A DNA stretch of 64,000 nt from Dermanyssus gallinae (Eukaryota > Arthropoda > Arachnida > Mesostigmata > Dermanyssidae), in the NCBI GenBank assembly GCA_003439945.1, contig QVRM01002221.1:1-64000 (forward strand). The letters run 5' to 3'. The position numbers and the translations under genes were made by a program. Shown in pieces: positions 46,051 to 56,508 of this stretch. The notes under the pieces are model-generated. The model saw only the letters and a program-made list of their open reading frames with translations, had not been told where the DNA came from and ran no database searches. Within the stretch, counting starts at the first letter, position 1. Every line of letters begins with the position of its first letter.

Positions 46051-47044
46051 TTCTAGCCGCCGACGGGTCTTCAGAAGGGTTTCTTTCTGCAATGAACGAG
46101 TTTTTGTGGGACACTACGTGACGCCACTAAAGCATCTCGAAACCTACCTATATTTTGGTAGGCCATTCTTTCCGTCCGAAGTATCCCGGGAAATAGTTTA
46201 GGCTTCTTCGAGTCACGATCTTTACTATCTGAAAAGATACGACTTAGCATTTCGATGCTTTGCTCCGCACCAGGTTGAGAGTTCTTCGGAACCTAGTTCT
46301 TCGAAACCCTGCGTCGCTGCAGCAGCTTCATTTTTAAGTATTGTCAGCTAAATGTTAGAGGCGCCTACGCATGAGGGGTCGGTAGGAACATATAGTTAGA
46401 AATTAGCTCGCCTGCCGGCTTCGGCGATTATTATTATTATGTATCGGACAAGCACTTGACGAGACCACCACATGCATTGTCTGCTGCCTCGTGAAAAAGT
46501 GACAGTTTCGCGTACCTTACTTATAAGTGCATACATTTCGTGTACTCTGTCAGGGTCAACGACCGGTCACCATACATCGCCGGCGGTGGGGCACTCGGTG
46601 CTGATTGATGGCGCTAGCGATGATCGCCTATTGACGTGACAAAGCATTCCTTCACAGGTTTGCTTCATGTTCTTGTGTCCTATTTCTTCCGAAAGGTTCT
46701 CGTTCACGCTGCACCACCAGCCCGAAACTCACGAGAAAGGTGACGAGGCTATTATCATTTGGTCACAAGGTACTCAGCTGGGCCGATTCTCCACTCCTGA
46801 TTGTGGGTGTCGTTCGCGGCGATGGGAGGGCGCATGGGAAGCTCATATTCGCTCCCTATCAGGCTTGAAAGGGATATATTCTTCAGTCTCTCTCCGAGCT
46901 CTGCAGTGTGCAAGTGAGGAGTTCCGCTACGCCAATGCTGCGCGGGGTGCCTGCGTTTCATTTGCGGTCTTTGCACATGCAGACGCAGAATGCACAAACG
47001 TGTGGTGGTGCTGCTATAGTGTGCACTATATGCTTGTTCGACAA
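46051..47044. other. Intronic DNA without recognised features
   Basis: A 149-codon frame (46667-47116, +) ends in the (TA)n tract. Its first 120 residues look like ordinary sequence but match nothing I recognise and carry no splice signals that would make an exon. Confidence 0.4.
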
Positions 47045-47047
47045 TTC

Positions 47048-47051
<4 letters not shown>

Positions 47052-47115
<64 letters not shown>
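47052..47115. repeat. (TA)n microsatellite, about 64 bp
   Basis: Uninterrupted TA tract. Confidence 0.95.
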
Positions 47116-47118
<3 letters not shown>

Positions 47119-47259
47119 CATGTCGAAAAAATAGCTATATTACAACAAACACTATTTTCGCTCTAAGACAGATGGTGTAATTGTTTTATTTAGCCTGGTA
47201 AACTTAATACGAATTTTGTTGACGAATTGCCTAACTTAACTGTAAAATTATTTCCATTT

Positions 47260-47900
47260 CACTGTGTCCATTGTCTCCACCTGCCACAATAACGGTCGCC
47301 ATACGACTTAGCATTGATTCAGTTAACTCATCATCATGAATTGCTGTGGTATATTATTCCACTCCTCGCGCGTTCATCATTCATAAACTCCAGAAGTGTT
47401 GCGGGAATTGCTGGAGTTAGTTCTGGCTCTTAACTCGTCGTTTCGCTTCATCCCACACAATGCTGTTCGATGGGATTCAGGTTGGTCACTCCACTAAGCT
47501 AACTTCTCTAGTTCTACGAGGTACCCTCGAATGAGTGCGCAACCGTGTTTGACCTGGCATTGTCGTGCCCGGTGTTATTACCAACAGCTCTCCCATAAGG
47601 TAGCCACACTTGGGGTTTCTGGATCTCATCAACGTACTGTCGGGTAGTTAAACCTCTTATTCCGTAAGAACCGTGGTTTTGAGAGGGACTCTCTCCTTCT
47701 TCGTTCAAAGACGTTCGGCCTGTTTGTCTAAGGATATCGCATAGCAAACCGTCAGTGAACTGCCGCCGCAACTGACACGCTCCAATGGCAGGACTGCACA
47801 AACCGCGCTTCTCGTCACCGGTACACTATATATCCCGTCTATCGTTACCGTACCGTAGAAAGACACACCTGGTCTCACCCGAATAGAATAGAACACGCTT
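47260..47900 (-). pseudogene. Tc1-like transposase relic
   Basis: On the - strand LTTRQYVDEIQKPQVW is followed by GHDNARSNTVAH (second catalytic Asp in the HDNA block). NLNPIEQHCVG corresponds to the third catalytic block DLNPIEnLW with Asp changed to Asn. PAIPATLLEFM and EWNNIPQQF follow (about 47340-47400). Order and spacing match the C-terminal half of Tc1 transposases. Several frameshifts, no intact catalytic triad. Confidence 0.75.
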
Positions 47901-48650
47901 CACCATTGGTCAAAAGTCCAGCTTTTAGTTTTTGTGATCTCGCGCAGAGAGAAGGCATCGTGTTTGTCTGTGAATGGGCTGTGTTATCAGTTGTGGATGT
48001 ACACACAGCGAGCCTGTGGAGTTAAGTATTCACGCTCATTTAAAAACAACCTCCTTAAAAAAAATAATTCTAGTATTCACGCTAATACCACCTTCGCCTC
48101 GTAGTACGCGCACGAGCAACTATTCGGCGAGCAGCACTGCGGAGCTGTCGGCTTAACCGGGCAGCAGTAAGTCGGCGATTCTTCCGTCCTGATACAGTGT
48201 GGCTCGAGCTCTACCCAAATCCGCCCTCCGATAGAAGCTGCCCGTGAGTTGAGATTTCGTTTGATTCGTAGATTCTGCAAACGGTGAATTGGTTCTTTTG
48301 CAGTCGAGAAGCTACCGAACGTTATGACTGTATCCAAATTCGAGCAACGCAACGATTTGGGCGGCTCTTCTGGAGTGGCATCCACTTTCCAGAAATCGTT
48401 GTTGACTCTTTCACGGACTGACTAGTCTAAGAGACATTCTACTTGTTTGATATGAGACACCTGCCAACCGAACGGAAGTGACTAAGCCGACATGGCATAT
48501 CCGAGTGTTGTTCAGTTCACTGCTTTATAGGGTAAATAGTGGAACGCATCGCCTCTGGTTGTATTTTAAAGCTAAGCTTTCGTTGTCGGTCGAATGGTCT
48601 AGTCATTTTAGGCGCTATTGTTAGTATTAATGTGCTTACGTACATATATG
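47901..48650. other. Intronic DNA without recognised features
   Basis: No domain recognised. A 102-codon - frame (48385-48077) has no family resemblance. Confidence 0.45.
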
Positions 48651-48654
48651 TATA

Positions 48655-49501
48655 CTAGGTGGATCAAAAACCTGGTAGCATGGAATACAAGCAATAGACG
48701 GACAAAGACCACGTACTTTTCCTCGGTGCCCATTCTACCCTTTTATTGTTTAGTACAACCCCCCGATGAGCAAATATTCGTAATCCTTAACTCCAAAATA
48801 TTCTTCTACGGCACATATCACATCATTGTTCATCTGATATCTCTTTCCGGAGAAATACTTTTTAAGGTATCCAAACAGATCAGAGACGCACGGGGCCAGG
48901 TTCGGTGAAGCGGTAGATCCAGGTTTCGTCGGCAGTTACAAATGGGCCCAAAGAAATTGAGCGGATTTTGTCTCAAAAGTCCAAACTGTTTTCCGAAATT
49001 GACACGTATGTCAATTTTTGCTCACTTGTTAGCTCTTGTGGTATCCACTTTGCTCTAATTTGTTCATGCATAAATGCTGACGCACTAATGCTCATCTCTT
49101 CCGTCATTTCGCGCAGCTTCAATTGGCGATCCGTCATCCCAAGTTTGAAGATTTTTAGCACAGTTTTCTCATTCGAGGTTTGTTTTTGGCCGACGTGGAC
49201 GTGGTGCATCCTCGGTGCCTATCCTACCTCTTTTAAATGAAGATATTGGTAATGGTACTGTACGTCGGTCCATGCGTTTCGTAAACTGCATTTAATTTGG
49301 CTTTAATTTCTGTTGCAGTTAGGCCTTCACTCTCACTGGGTTGTCTGGTATGTCACAGTTGCGATACCTGGTACAAACACAATTCAAAACCAATAGTACT
49401 TAGTTTTGTTACTTCCGAAGAACGTCTTTCCCCGGCGCTGTAGTCGGCATGGGCTTTTTGAAATTGTAGGCAAGTGATGATGCGACTTTTTGATCCACTT
49501 A

Positions 49502-49502
<1 letters not shown>
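48655..49502 (-). mobile_element. Internally deleted mariner with intact TIRs
   Basis: The terminal inverted repeats are CTAGGTGGATCAAAAA at 48655 and CTAAGTGGATCAAAAA (reverse complement of 49487-49502), each bordered by TA. The length of 848 bp is shorter than the usual 1.2-1.3 kb of mariners. The - strand transposase fragments flank a deletion, so only the ends needed for mobilisation remain complete. Confidence 0.88.
48690..49209 (-). pseudogene. Mariner transposase relic (deleted catalytic core)
   Basis: The frame 49209-48973 reads MTDRQLKLREMTEEMSISAS, then EQIRAKWIPQELTSEQKLT, matching the helix-turn-helix and W(I/V)P.LLT.EQK region. A shifted frame continues with ADETWIYRFTEP (first catalytic region, GDE/DETW type). 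It then passes directly to LKKYFSGKRYQMNNDVICAV-like and EEYFGV blocks that belong near the C-terminus. The second and third catalytic blocks are missing. Frameshifted, inactive. Confidence 0.8.

Positions 49503-49534
<32 letters not shown>
49503..49534. repeat. (TA)n microsatellite at mariner insertion site
   Basis: The TA tract begins exactly where the mariner TIR ends, as expected from insertion at TA. Confidence 0.9.
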
Positions 49535-49535
<1 letters not shown>

Positions 49536-51450
49536 AATTATTTTCTTCGAGATTCTTGTCAAAGTAATTGTAGCGTTTGGTCTCGCAAGTACGAATCTTC
49601 GCTGAAATTTACAGCAGGTCTGTTATGCACTAACAGCTACTCGACAAAAAAATATATATATAATTGTAAGTGTTGTTCTTTTTATAAGTAGCTATCTGAC
49701 ACGAGCTAACCACAACTACAACTAGCACTAACACTGGTATTGCTGTTGGCAGCAATCCGCTCGTAGTAGGAGACGTGCACGCATTTCAGCGCAGTGGTGG
49801 GATACACTGCTCGTGCATGCTCATCAAGCAGGAACCGTGTTTTGCTGAAGCTGTTGAATGTGCTGCGTTGGTGCTATGTGCAGTAATCGGACGGCAAATA
49901 CTGGTGGTGATTGGCTGTGGTTTGTTTGAAAATATTGCTTGAAATGAGGCAAACATGAATGGGATGCGTTTTTCATTCATTGTTGATGTCGGTGCGGGGC
50001 TGTCGACGGCCATGCCATATCATCCAAATGGCGGTCAAACAAAAAAGAAGGGCGTTTCATTTTAGGGCTACAGGAAAATGTGTTTAATAATTATGTCTAA
50101 TAACATAATACTAATTGTACTCGGCTTCCCTAGGGAAAGAGGTGTCGTGACGCTTTGTCATTCGGTGAGTAGTGGCTACGACTTTCAAGCGTTTGGGCTG
50201 CGACAATCTGCTAGGCTGCATCACAACAACCAATCAGCCGACGGATGTTGCTGATTTAGATATTATCAGGAGCAATGCCATTGTGCCAATGCTTGTTCGC
50301 AGAACGAAGAGACCAGCACACGTATAGACTATTCGTATAACTTTTTTGACTTTGAAATGTTACCATCTTTACAACGGAAAGTCGGCACACTAGCTGCCAA
50401 TTTAACGCTAGCTGTCATTGTTTTTCCATTGTTTCCATCGAGATTGATAAAATCTCGTCTCGAAAAATATATTTACTTGGGTGAGTTGGTCTGGTCTGGT
50501 TTTCTGTTGTGGTGCACTTCGGTTGCTTGTATTCGTGAGCGTGTCTCTCTCTTTCTGACGACATACCTCGTATGTCTCAATCACTGGCGCACATCTGAAG
50601 TGTTTGAAGTGTGGCCCTCCCAATCTACTGTCTATCGTTCCGACCGTGCTTTTATTAGTGCAGTATGGAGGGGGGTATTCATTCGCTCATAAGAGGTGCT
50701 TGTTGAGGATTCTGAAGGTGTCCGCGATGGACACAGAGAGGGGTGGAGGATCAGAGAGAGAGAGAGGGAGGAAGAGCGCGCGCTGGAAAAAGGGAGAGAG
50801 ATATACATATAACCTTCAATAAGAAACATGGATGAATCGACGCTTGTTGAACGCGCACACTACCTGGCGTTTTTACTGCGGCTGCTGCCGCTATTGCCTC
50901 GATGGCTCATTGGGCAATGCGGGCGGCAGAATGAATCGAAAATTCGGCCGTGTGACCGATGCAACAGCGGCGAGTGATACCAAAGAACTGCTCGTTCCAG
51001 CTTCCAGCTACCCAGACAGTCCCAGACCCGCGATCCGTCACCCACCAGTCGTGACTTAGTCGGCGACACATGACGGATGACAGGACTACAGCCGATGCTG
51101 ATGTTGACGGCAGTGGTTGTAGCGGCGCTACGTAGATAGATAGATAGATAAATAGACTATATTCATTAGGCCGTCACTAATTGGGCCTCGTTAGACGGCG
51201 AGCGATTTCCCCTCGTTAGTCTCAGTTTCGATCAGCTGGAGCAGCGCGATCAGCTGGCTGACCAGTTAGACTACGCTAAGCTGGATTGCTGGCTCGATTG
51301 CTGGTTAGGGAGAGACAGCGAGAATCGCGGACGCATAGAAGGCCGTTGCGTGCGCGGGCCGGCAATTGCCATTATCACCTCGTTCTTCTACATAGATAGA
51401 CCTCCGAAGAATACGCACATGTTAACGGGAGTACAGGTGGAGATCAGGCA
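49535..51450. other. Intronic DNA without recognised features
   Basis: Contains GA-rich stretches (50735-50800) and a GATAGATAGATA tract near 51137. ORFs are short or low-complexity. Confidence 0.45.
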
Positions 51451-51481
51451 TGCATATATATATATATATATATATATATAC

Positions 51482-51549
51482 CAGGCGTTCTCGACAGAAG
51501 CCCTCTATGCCCTAGATAATATGATGCTATGATACTACATGGTAAATGC

Positions 51550-51598
<49 letters not shown>

Positions 51599-51645
51599 CA
51601 TCATATTATCTAGGGCCTAGAGGGCTTCTGTCGGGAGCGTCTAGT
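51482..51645. mobile_element. Foldback element with (TA)n core
   Basis: AGAAGCCCTCTATGCCCTAG plus ATAATATGATGCTA on the left (about 51497-51532) is the inverted partner of TAGCATCATATTATCTAGGGCCTAGAGGGCTTCT on the right (about 51597-51630), and similarity continues outward (GACAGAAG / CTTCTGTC). Between the arms lies a (TA)n tract of about 48 bp. The left arm is bordered by another TA tract (51454-51480). No coding capacity. Confidence 0.85.
51549..51596. repeat. (TA)n core of the foldback
   Basis: About 24 TA units between the inverted arms. Confidence 0.9.
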
Positions 51646-51871
51646 ACGCTCGCTTATCCCCACCTGATTGCTAGTGTCCGTAGGGCCGATCTCAGTGCTG
51701 CCCTATTCCCCCCCGTTTGCAGTTCACTTCAATTCCAGCCCAAACAGACGCTGCGTAGAGATCGGATGATTTAGAAACACTCGGTTTTCCCCTTCTCCAA
51801 ATACTCACCCAATCTTCGGCATAATCTTTGCAAGGCAGCCCGATGGCCTTTTGTCGCAAAACATTTTGCAT

Positions 51872-51890
51872 ACACGTATATATATGTGTG

Positions 51891-51938
<48 letters not shown>
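51872..51938. repeat. (TA)n microsatellite with GTGTGT interruptions
   Basis: TA tract with TGTGTGTATATATATACATATATA segments. Confidence 0.9.
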
Positions 51939-51939
<1 letters not shown>

Positions 51940-51942
<3 letters not shown>

Positions 51943-52957
51943 GCGGCCCAGGGAGTCACTTGGAACTCTATGGAAATCGGACATGGGGAGGCGAAAAACG
52001 GTAGTCATATTACAAATCAAGTCAGCGTATGATGTTTTCAGTTGAAACATAATTTCGAACGAGCTGGTAGTACGTCCGTCTCTATGGAACACTGGATCTC
52101 TCGTAGTCGCAGATTTTGATATAGAACTTTTTTTGCCGTTTTACTTTAGTGCTTCTAGAGAAGGCATTTCCGCGTCTCCATCATATTGGGAAAAATGCTG
52201 ATTTAAACAAGGTATATATATATATATATACATTTCGACTTAGACATACTTTGTATTCACAATATTAGCGTCATACCTAAAATGATTACTAGACAATTGA
52301 AAGACAATCAAATTAATTCACTTTAAAACACGACCAGTTGAAGCGATACGTCCAATTTTCAACCCTATAAAGCAATGAACAGGAAACCGCGCTCGGATAT
52401 GCGATCTTAGCTTACTCAATTCCGTTTATTTGCAAAAGTACCATATTAAACTCATAACCAAGACTCTAGTAAATTGTTAATCAAATTAATCCCAGGCAGT
52501 CAGAGACCTTTCTCATGAAGTATATATATATATATATATATACATATATTCTAACATCTGACGTTGTGTATCGACTTTTTAAGCAGAGATGTTTGTGAAT
52601 CATAATTTCTATGGTTCCTATTTTTACTATTGATCATTGGGCTTGACTTTGGACATAATGTGTCACTGTACAAGCTGTAAGTTATGGTTTTGCAGACGGA
52701 AACGTTAGGTGGTATATATATAATCAAATTTTATTAATAATTTATGTGAAGCGACAATTGTCTCCTGAGAACGTGTGCCCCGGGAATATTACGTTATCTC
52801 GTATAAAGTGAGTTTCCCGCGGACGTCGCGTTCCCGCGTTGGACCTCGAGGTCGAGGCGCTGCTCAGGAAAGCCACTGATCTCTTGTCTTCGGTTGCTAG
52901 GTTTAGCTGCTCACGTACCCTGTGGAAGAGTTCGCGGACCGCGTCTCCCGGGCCGCG

Positions 52958-52988
<31 letters not shown>

Positions 52989-53190
52989 CACTCATAAATA
53001 TCGGGTTAGTGAGGTTCACTCTATTCACGGCGGATCCCGGAGGAGGCGAGCGCGTATTGTTAACAAGAAGGGTTATCCGCTATGGTTCACTATTGGGCTG
53101 AAAGTCTCTGTTCTGGCGGGTTTATCAGTTTCTACTGAACGTATCTCAATGCGATAGCTCTGCGTTGTTATATGAGTGAACGAACAATCG
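51940..53190. other. Intronic DNA without recognised features; short (TA)n tracts
   Basis: TA tracts near 52212-52230, 52520-52545 and 52959-52988. A GC-richer stretch at 52815-52955 (CCGCGGACGTCGCG...) has a coding-like base composition but no recognised domain. Confidence 0.4.
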
Positions 53191-53194
53191 CATC

Positions 53195-53420
53195 TACGAA
53201 GGGCCATTTCCGTCGAACTTTTCACATCACCTAACTTATACACCTGGCTTTGGCCCTTCAGATTGTCATCTGTTTCGCACACACTTCACAATATTATGAG
53301 CAGAGAAAAACGTCGCATGTTTCGAGCGTTATAAACCACTACCTTTGTCACTGTTTACATCTAAAAGGAGGAAATGCCCACCAAAACGCCGCGGCTGCAG
53401 TGACGTAAAACCCACGATTG
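53195..53420 (+). pseudogene. Mariner C-terminal scrap
   Basis: The + strand reads TYTPGFGPSDCHLFRTH (about 53228-53280, across a frameshift). It corresponds to the mariner third catalytic block HPPYSPDLAPSD(Y/F)HLFR with the first Asp lost and the final SD retained. It is only a fragment. Confidence 0.4.
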
Positions 53421-54181
53421 ACAATAACCACTAACTACGCCTGCGTTCATTGCATAGCTTTCTCTATGCCGATGACATCGTGTCATATATTATAGTAGTA
53501 GAGTATTCATGGATATAAAATATCTCTAGGGACACTACTGGTGACATACATTGAGCACAACTGTTATTATTATTATTAGGGGGGCTAATTTGTAATCTTC
53601 GAATGCGACGCCGTTTATCGAGGTTCTGTAAAATCGCTTTCAATTCTTGCCTACGCCTTCACTGCGAAAGTTTCGTACGGGTTTTGGGAAGAAGATTAGA
53701 TAAATGCCAGAAGCGTTCGGGAGGACGCCGGCAATGTTGGGCAATGCATGGATGGATCCGCTCTTCGAGCAGCGCTACGTTCTCACCCGCTTACCTGTTC
53801 ACGGGTTCCATCACCAACTGTGCCACTCGGACTAGGTTCCATAGGTCTTGCGATGAGAGCCGCTGTACGTTTTGCGGCCTCATTTGCACTAGATATTATC
53901 AAGAGGCACTGAATTTCGGAGTCTTGGGACTGACTCTGACGCGACGTGTGACTAATTGAAGCGATTTTTAAGACCATATTTCAGCTCTGAAAATAAACAC
54001 GCAAAGGCTTAAAAAAACTCAAATGATGGGCAGTGCGTGATTAATGTAACACTTCATTTTTTTCATGAATTTTTTGATTGAGTAGCACTGTACGTATGCA
54101 AGTAGTATGGAGGTTTAGAGTAAGATTCAAAATGGGAAGGAGATTTGCGTGTGCTGACTATCTCCTTATCTGCTAGGCCTT

Positions 54182-54210
54182 GCGATATATATATATATAT
54201 ATATATATAG
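54182..54210. repeat. (TA)n microsatellite
   Basis: TA tract about 130 bp upstream of the Gap1 C2 exon. Confidence 0.9.
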
Positions 54211-54341
54211 TGAGGGACAATAATAACATTTGCTACATATGTTAATTCGCTAGTTGTACGTGTCGTTCTGTGTGTCTGTCGTAAGAAAATCTAACTAATA
54301 AATGTTTTTTGTTTGTTGCTGTGTGTTCTTCTGGCTATCAG

Positions 54342-54465
54342 GTGAGGCGAAAAATCTTCCGCCGAAAGGAAGCTGCAATGCTGACTCTGGCCGCGATGTC
54401 TACTTTTCGCTACGACTCGACCAGGAGGAAATCTATCGCACAAGTGTATTCGAAAAGACACTCAA
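54342..54465 (+). CDS. Gap1: GAP1-family Ras GTPase-activating protein, exon with start of first C2 domain
   Basis: The exon is bordered by a consensus acceptor (TTCTTCTGGCTATCAG) and a consensus donor (GTAAGTT). Length 124 nt, entering in phase 1 and leaving in phase 2. Its frame contains EAKNLPPKG, then RDVYFSLRLDQEEIYRTSVF and EKTL. The set EAKNLP, RD.Y....LDQEE..RT and EK.L is diagnostic for the first C2 domain (strands 1-3) of Drosophila Gap1 and vertebrate RASA2/RASA3. C2 domains bind membrane phospholipids; the GAP domain that switches off Ras is encoded further downstream and is not in this window. The next expected segment (a PF.GE.F-like block) was not found on + up to 64000, so intron 2 is at least 9.5 kb. 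Confidence 0.87.
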
Positions 54466-54730
54466 GTAAGTTAATTGTTTATTAGTTGTACAAGTAATTT
54501 TGCTAGCAAGCATTTTGTGATTAAAAACAGGCAGAACCGGCAAATGCACAACGCATGCCCTTCGTGAAAGGCGGCGTTTAAACATATCAGGTAGTGATAA
54601 CTATGTACGTGGAGTACAAGCTCAAAACAATTTTCGACACGGCCTTTCAGCAGCCCGTAGCTCTGAATGGCTCCCCGCAACATTGACGCGTTGGCCATGA
54701 ACTTCAAAGTTTGTCAGACTCTCCCCTTGG
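54466..54730. other. Start of intron 2; no feature recognised
   Basis: Begins GTAAGTTAATTG. The 78-codon - strand frame (54707-54471) overlaps the splice donor flank and resembles nothing known. Confidence 0.5.
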
Positions 54731-54739
54731 TCTCATCTA

Positions 54740-54915
54740 TCTCATCTATCTAGGCTCTTTGCAACAGAGGAATGTCTAGCAGAAAGTCCAACCAAGTTTA
54801 AACAAGATTCAACAGATCCAAGAAGCGCAAAACTGGTATTCGAACCTGGCAACGACAGTTGGCCTGCCTGTCGTCAAGCAACTACGCTAAGCTAGAGCAA
54901 GTGCCAAGTATTACC
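54740..54915 (-). mobile_element. tRNA-derived SINE, family 3 (single copy seen)
   Basis: On the - strand CTTGCTCTAGCTTAGCGTAG carries an A-box-like TAGCTTAGCGTAG. About 45 nt later GCCAGGTTCGAATACC is a close B-box (GGTTCGAATAC). The following body ends in a GATAGATGAGATAGATGAGA stretch near 54740. The sequence differs from families 1 and 2. With one copy only, the boundaries are approximate. Confidence 0.5.
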
Positions 54916-55380
54916 GAGCTTGGAAGGGTGGGGAGAAATCCAGGTTTAGTGGGTTTGTAAGTGCCACACTAGTCACGCAGGCTGCTAGGAACGCATGCGA
55001 ATTCTGCATTCCCGAAACTTTCGAGAAGAAAAAGCCACTTTCTAAGTGCGTCCAAACTCTGCGAGACAGGGTTTGAGTACAGCAGCTTTTGCTACCGTGT
55101 ACCGGAACGTTTAATTAGAACATACGTCTTCTCGGTGCTTCACAGCTTCATCCATAAAGCTGTTTGTTCGTTTTTTCGTGGCGAGATTGGACGTGCATAC
55201 ACCAATGCATGCGTAAACGTCTTATCTAGTTAGTTTGTAATATTGAATGAATATAACGCGGGTTTCGGTTTTGTCGATGATCGCCACTCGTATTGGGTGG
55301 AATCTGTTGTTTCGTTCGCATGGAACGCTACGCGTTGACCTTACGGGGCGCGCTTCGTGAGTGAGTCACGTTTTCTTCGC
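54916..55380. other. No gene recognised
   Basis: Ordinary composition, nothing identifiable. Confidence 0.45.
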
Positions 55381-55388
55381 CTTGTCGA

Positions 55389-55769
55389 ATGTTGTCGTCA
55401 ACGGGTCTCGGTGAGCTGATGTTGTCGCGTACCGAAAGACAACAAACCAGTCTAGGTTATCCATACGATCCGACATGGACTGATGATTGGCTGATGCTCC
55501 GGCCTACAGCCGGTGAAATCATTGGTATCGATGAAATTCAAATTTCATCGATAACAATAAAACCTGTCGCTACCGTTAAGCGTGTTTGGGATTCGACTGT
55601 GGCCGTCGGCCCGCTGACCGGGCCGGTACGAAGTTTTGCTAAACGAAATTGCGTGTTACGTTTTTCAATTTTGCGTTTTCAATATGGGACTGATTTTGAA
55701 GACACTGTTTTGCTTCCGGTAATACGAAGTCTCTCGTATTTCCGGAGAGCTCGTAATATTTTTCGATAG
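55389..55769 (+). other. Unidentified 126-codon open frame
   Basis: This is the longest non-repetitive open frame in the second half of the window outside the triplet islands. It has mixed residues, no low-complexity tract, no signal peptide or membrane segment, and no motif I recognise (it includes PYDPTWTDDWLML). It is preceded in another frame by a further coding-like stretch (FGFVDDRHSYWVESVV near 55265), which suggests one longer decayed ORF with a frameshift. It could be a fragment of a mobile element or an integrated virus-like sequence, but this is a guess. Confidence 0.25.
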
Positions 55770-56128
55770 AAGACGTAGTTACTCGTCGTTACTCGACCCC
55801 AGAACAAAAGCGAATTTTCTTTGCAAAGCAAAAGTCTCAGCAAAAGTCTTTTGCTAATCAGTCGCCTGTTGCTGCTGCTGCTGATACAATTGTAGCTATT
55901 ATTTTAATTAATTGAGACCGTCTTCTCCAGATGGCAAATTTCTCTAAGTTTAGTAATTCCTCATTGAGCCTAAATTTTCTTTAATTCCACATTTTCAATA
56001 ATTGTAACATTTAATAGCATTTCGCAGAAAAGAATATCGCCCTTGTCTGCCCGTATCGTCCGCAATTGTTATCGTTTATGTTGTTGGTTTTGTTGGTAAT
56101 GTGATTTGGTGGTTATTGTTCGTGTGTC

Positions 56129-56410
56129 TTATGTGTATGTTATGCAATACCACTTATATTGCTTTATGTAAACTGTTGGTGATACATTGATGGTGACCTT
56201 ACCGTCGACGAGGTAGGTTTCTCCTATTTTCGTGATTGCTTTTTCTCGAATTGCCAGTGTTCCTGTTGCCGCTGTTAATGCTGCTAAAAATGTTTTCTGG
56301 CTTTTTGCTGATAAGAGGGGGCGACTGCTGAAAGTAGAAACATTGATGAACGTAACATTGTACGCCTTAAATGCTGACTGAAACCAATATAACATTTCTA
56401 CAGGCGTCAA
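56129..56410 (-). other. Unidentified 93-codon open frame
   Basis: Non-repetitive frame with segments such as GETYLVDGKVTINVSP. No recognised domain and no splice context. It faces the frame at 55389, with 360 bp between. Confidence 0.2.
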
Positions 56411-56476
56411 ACTATTTCGTAACTGCCTACTGCTGAGGATTTAAATGGCGGCTAACCGCAACACGACTTGAAACGA

Positions 56477-56508
56477 TTAAATATATATATATATATATAT
56501 ATATATAC
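56477..56508. repeat. (TA)n microsatellite
   Basis: TA tract; a second one at 56602-56622 and a third at 56694-56706. Confidence 0.9.

Larger units (their letters stand above)
39521..54341 (+). other. Intron 1 of the Ras-GAP gene (14.8 kb)
   Basis: It begins GTAAGTT and ends with a pyrimidine-containing tract followed by CTATCAG. It holds several (TA)n microsatellites, two mariner copies and a Tc1 relic, a mariner scrap at 53.2 kb and an AT-cored foldback. No further exon of the same gene was recognised within it. The exon pair already gives a continuous domain start. An in-intron alternative exon cannot be excluded. Confidence 0.65.

Noticed and set aside
53460..53500. FLYADDIV-like stretch suggesting a reverse transcriptase
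   Set aside because: Only the short YADD-type match was seen, with no flanking RT blocks in any frame; possible but too weak to list.
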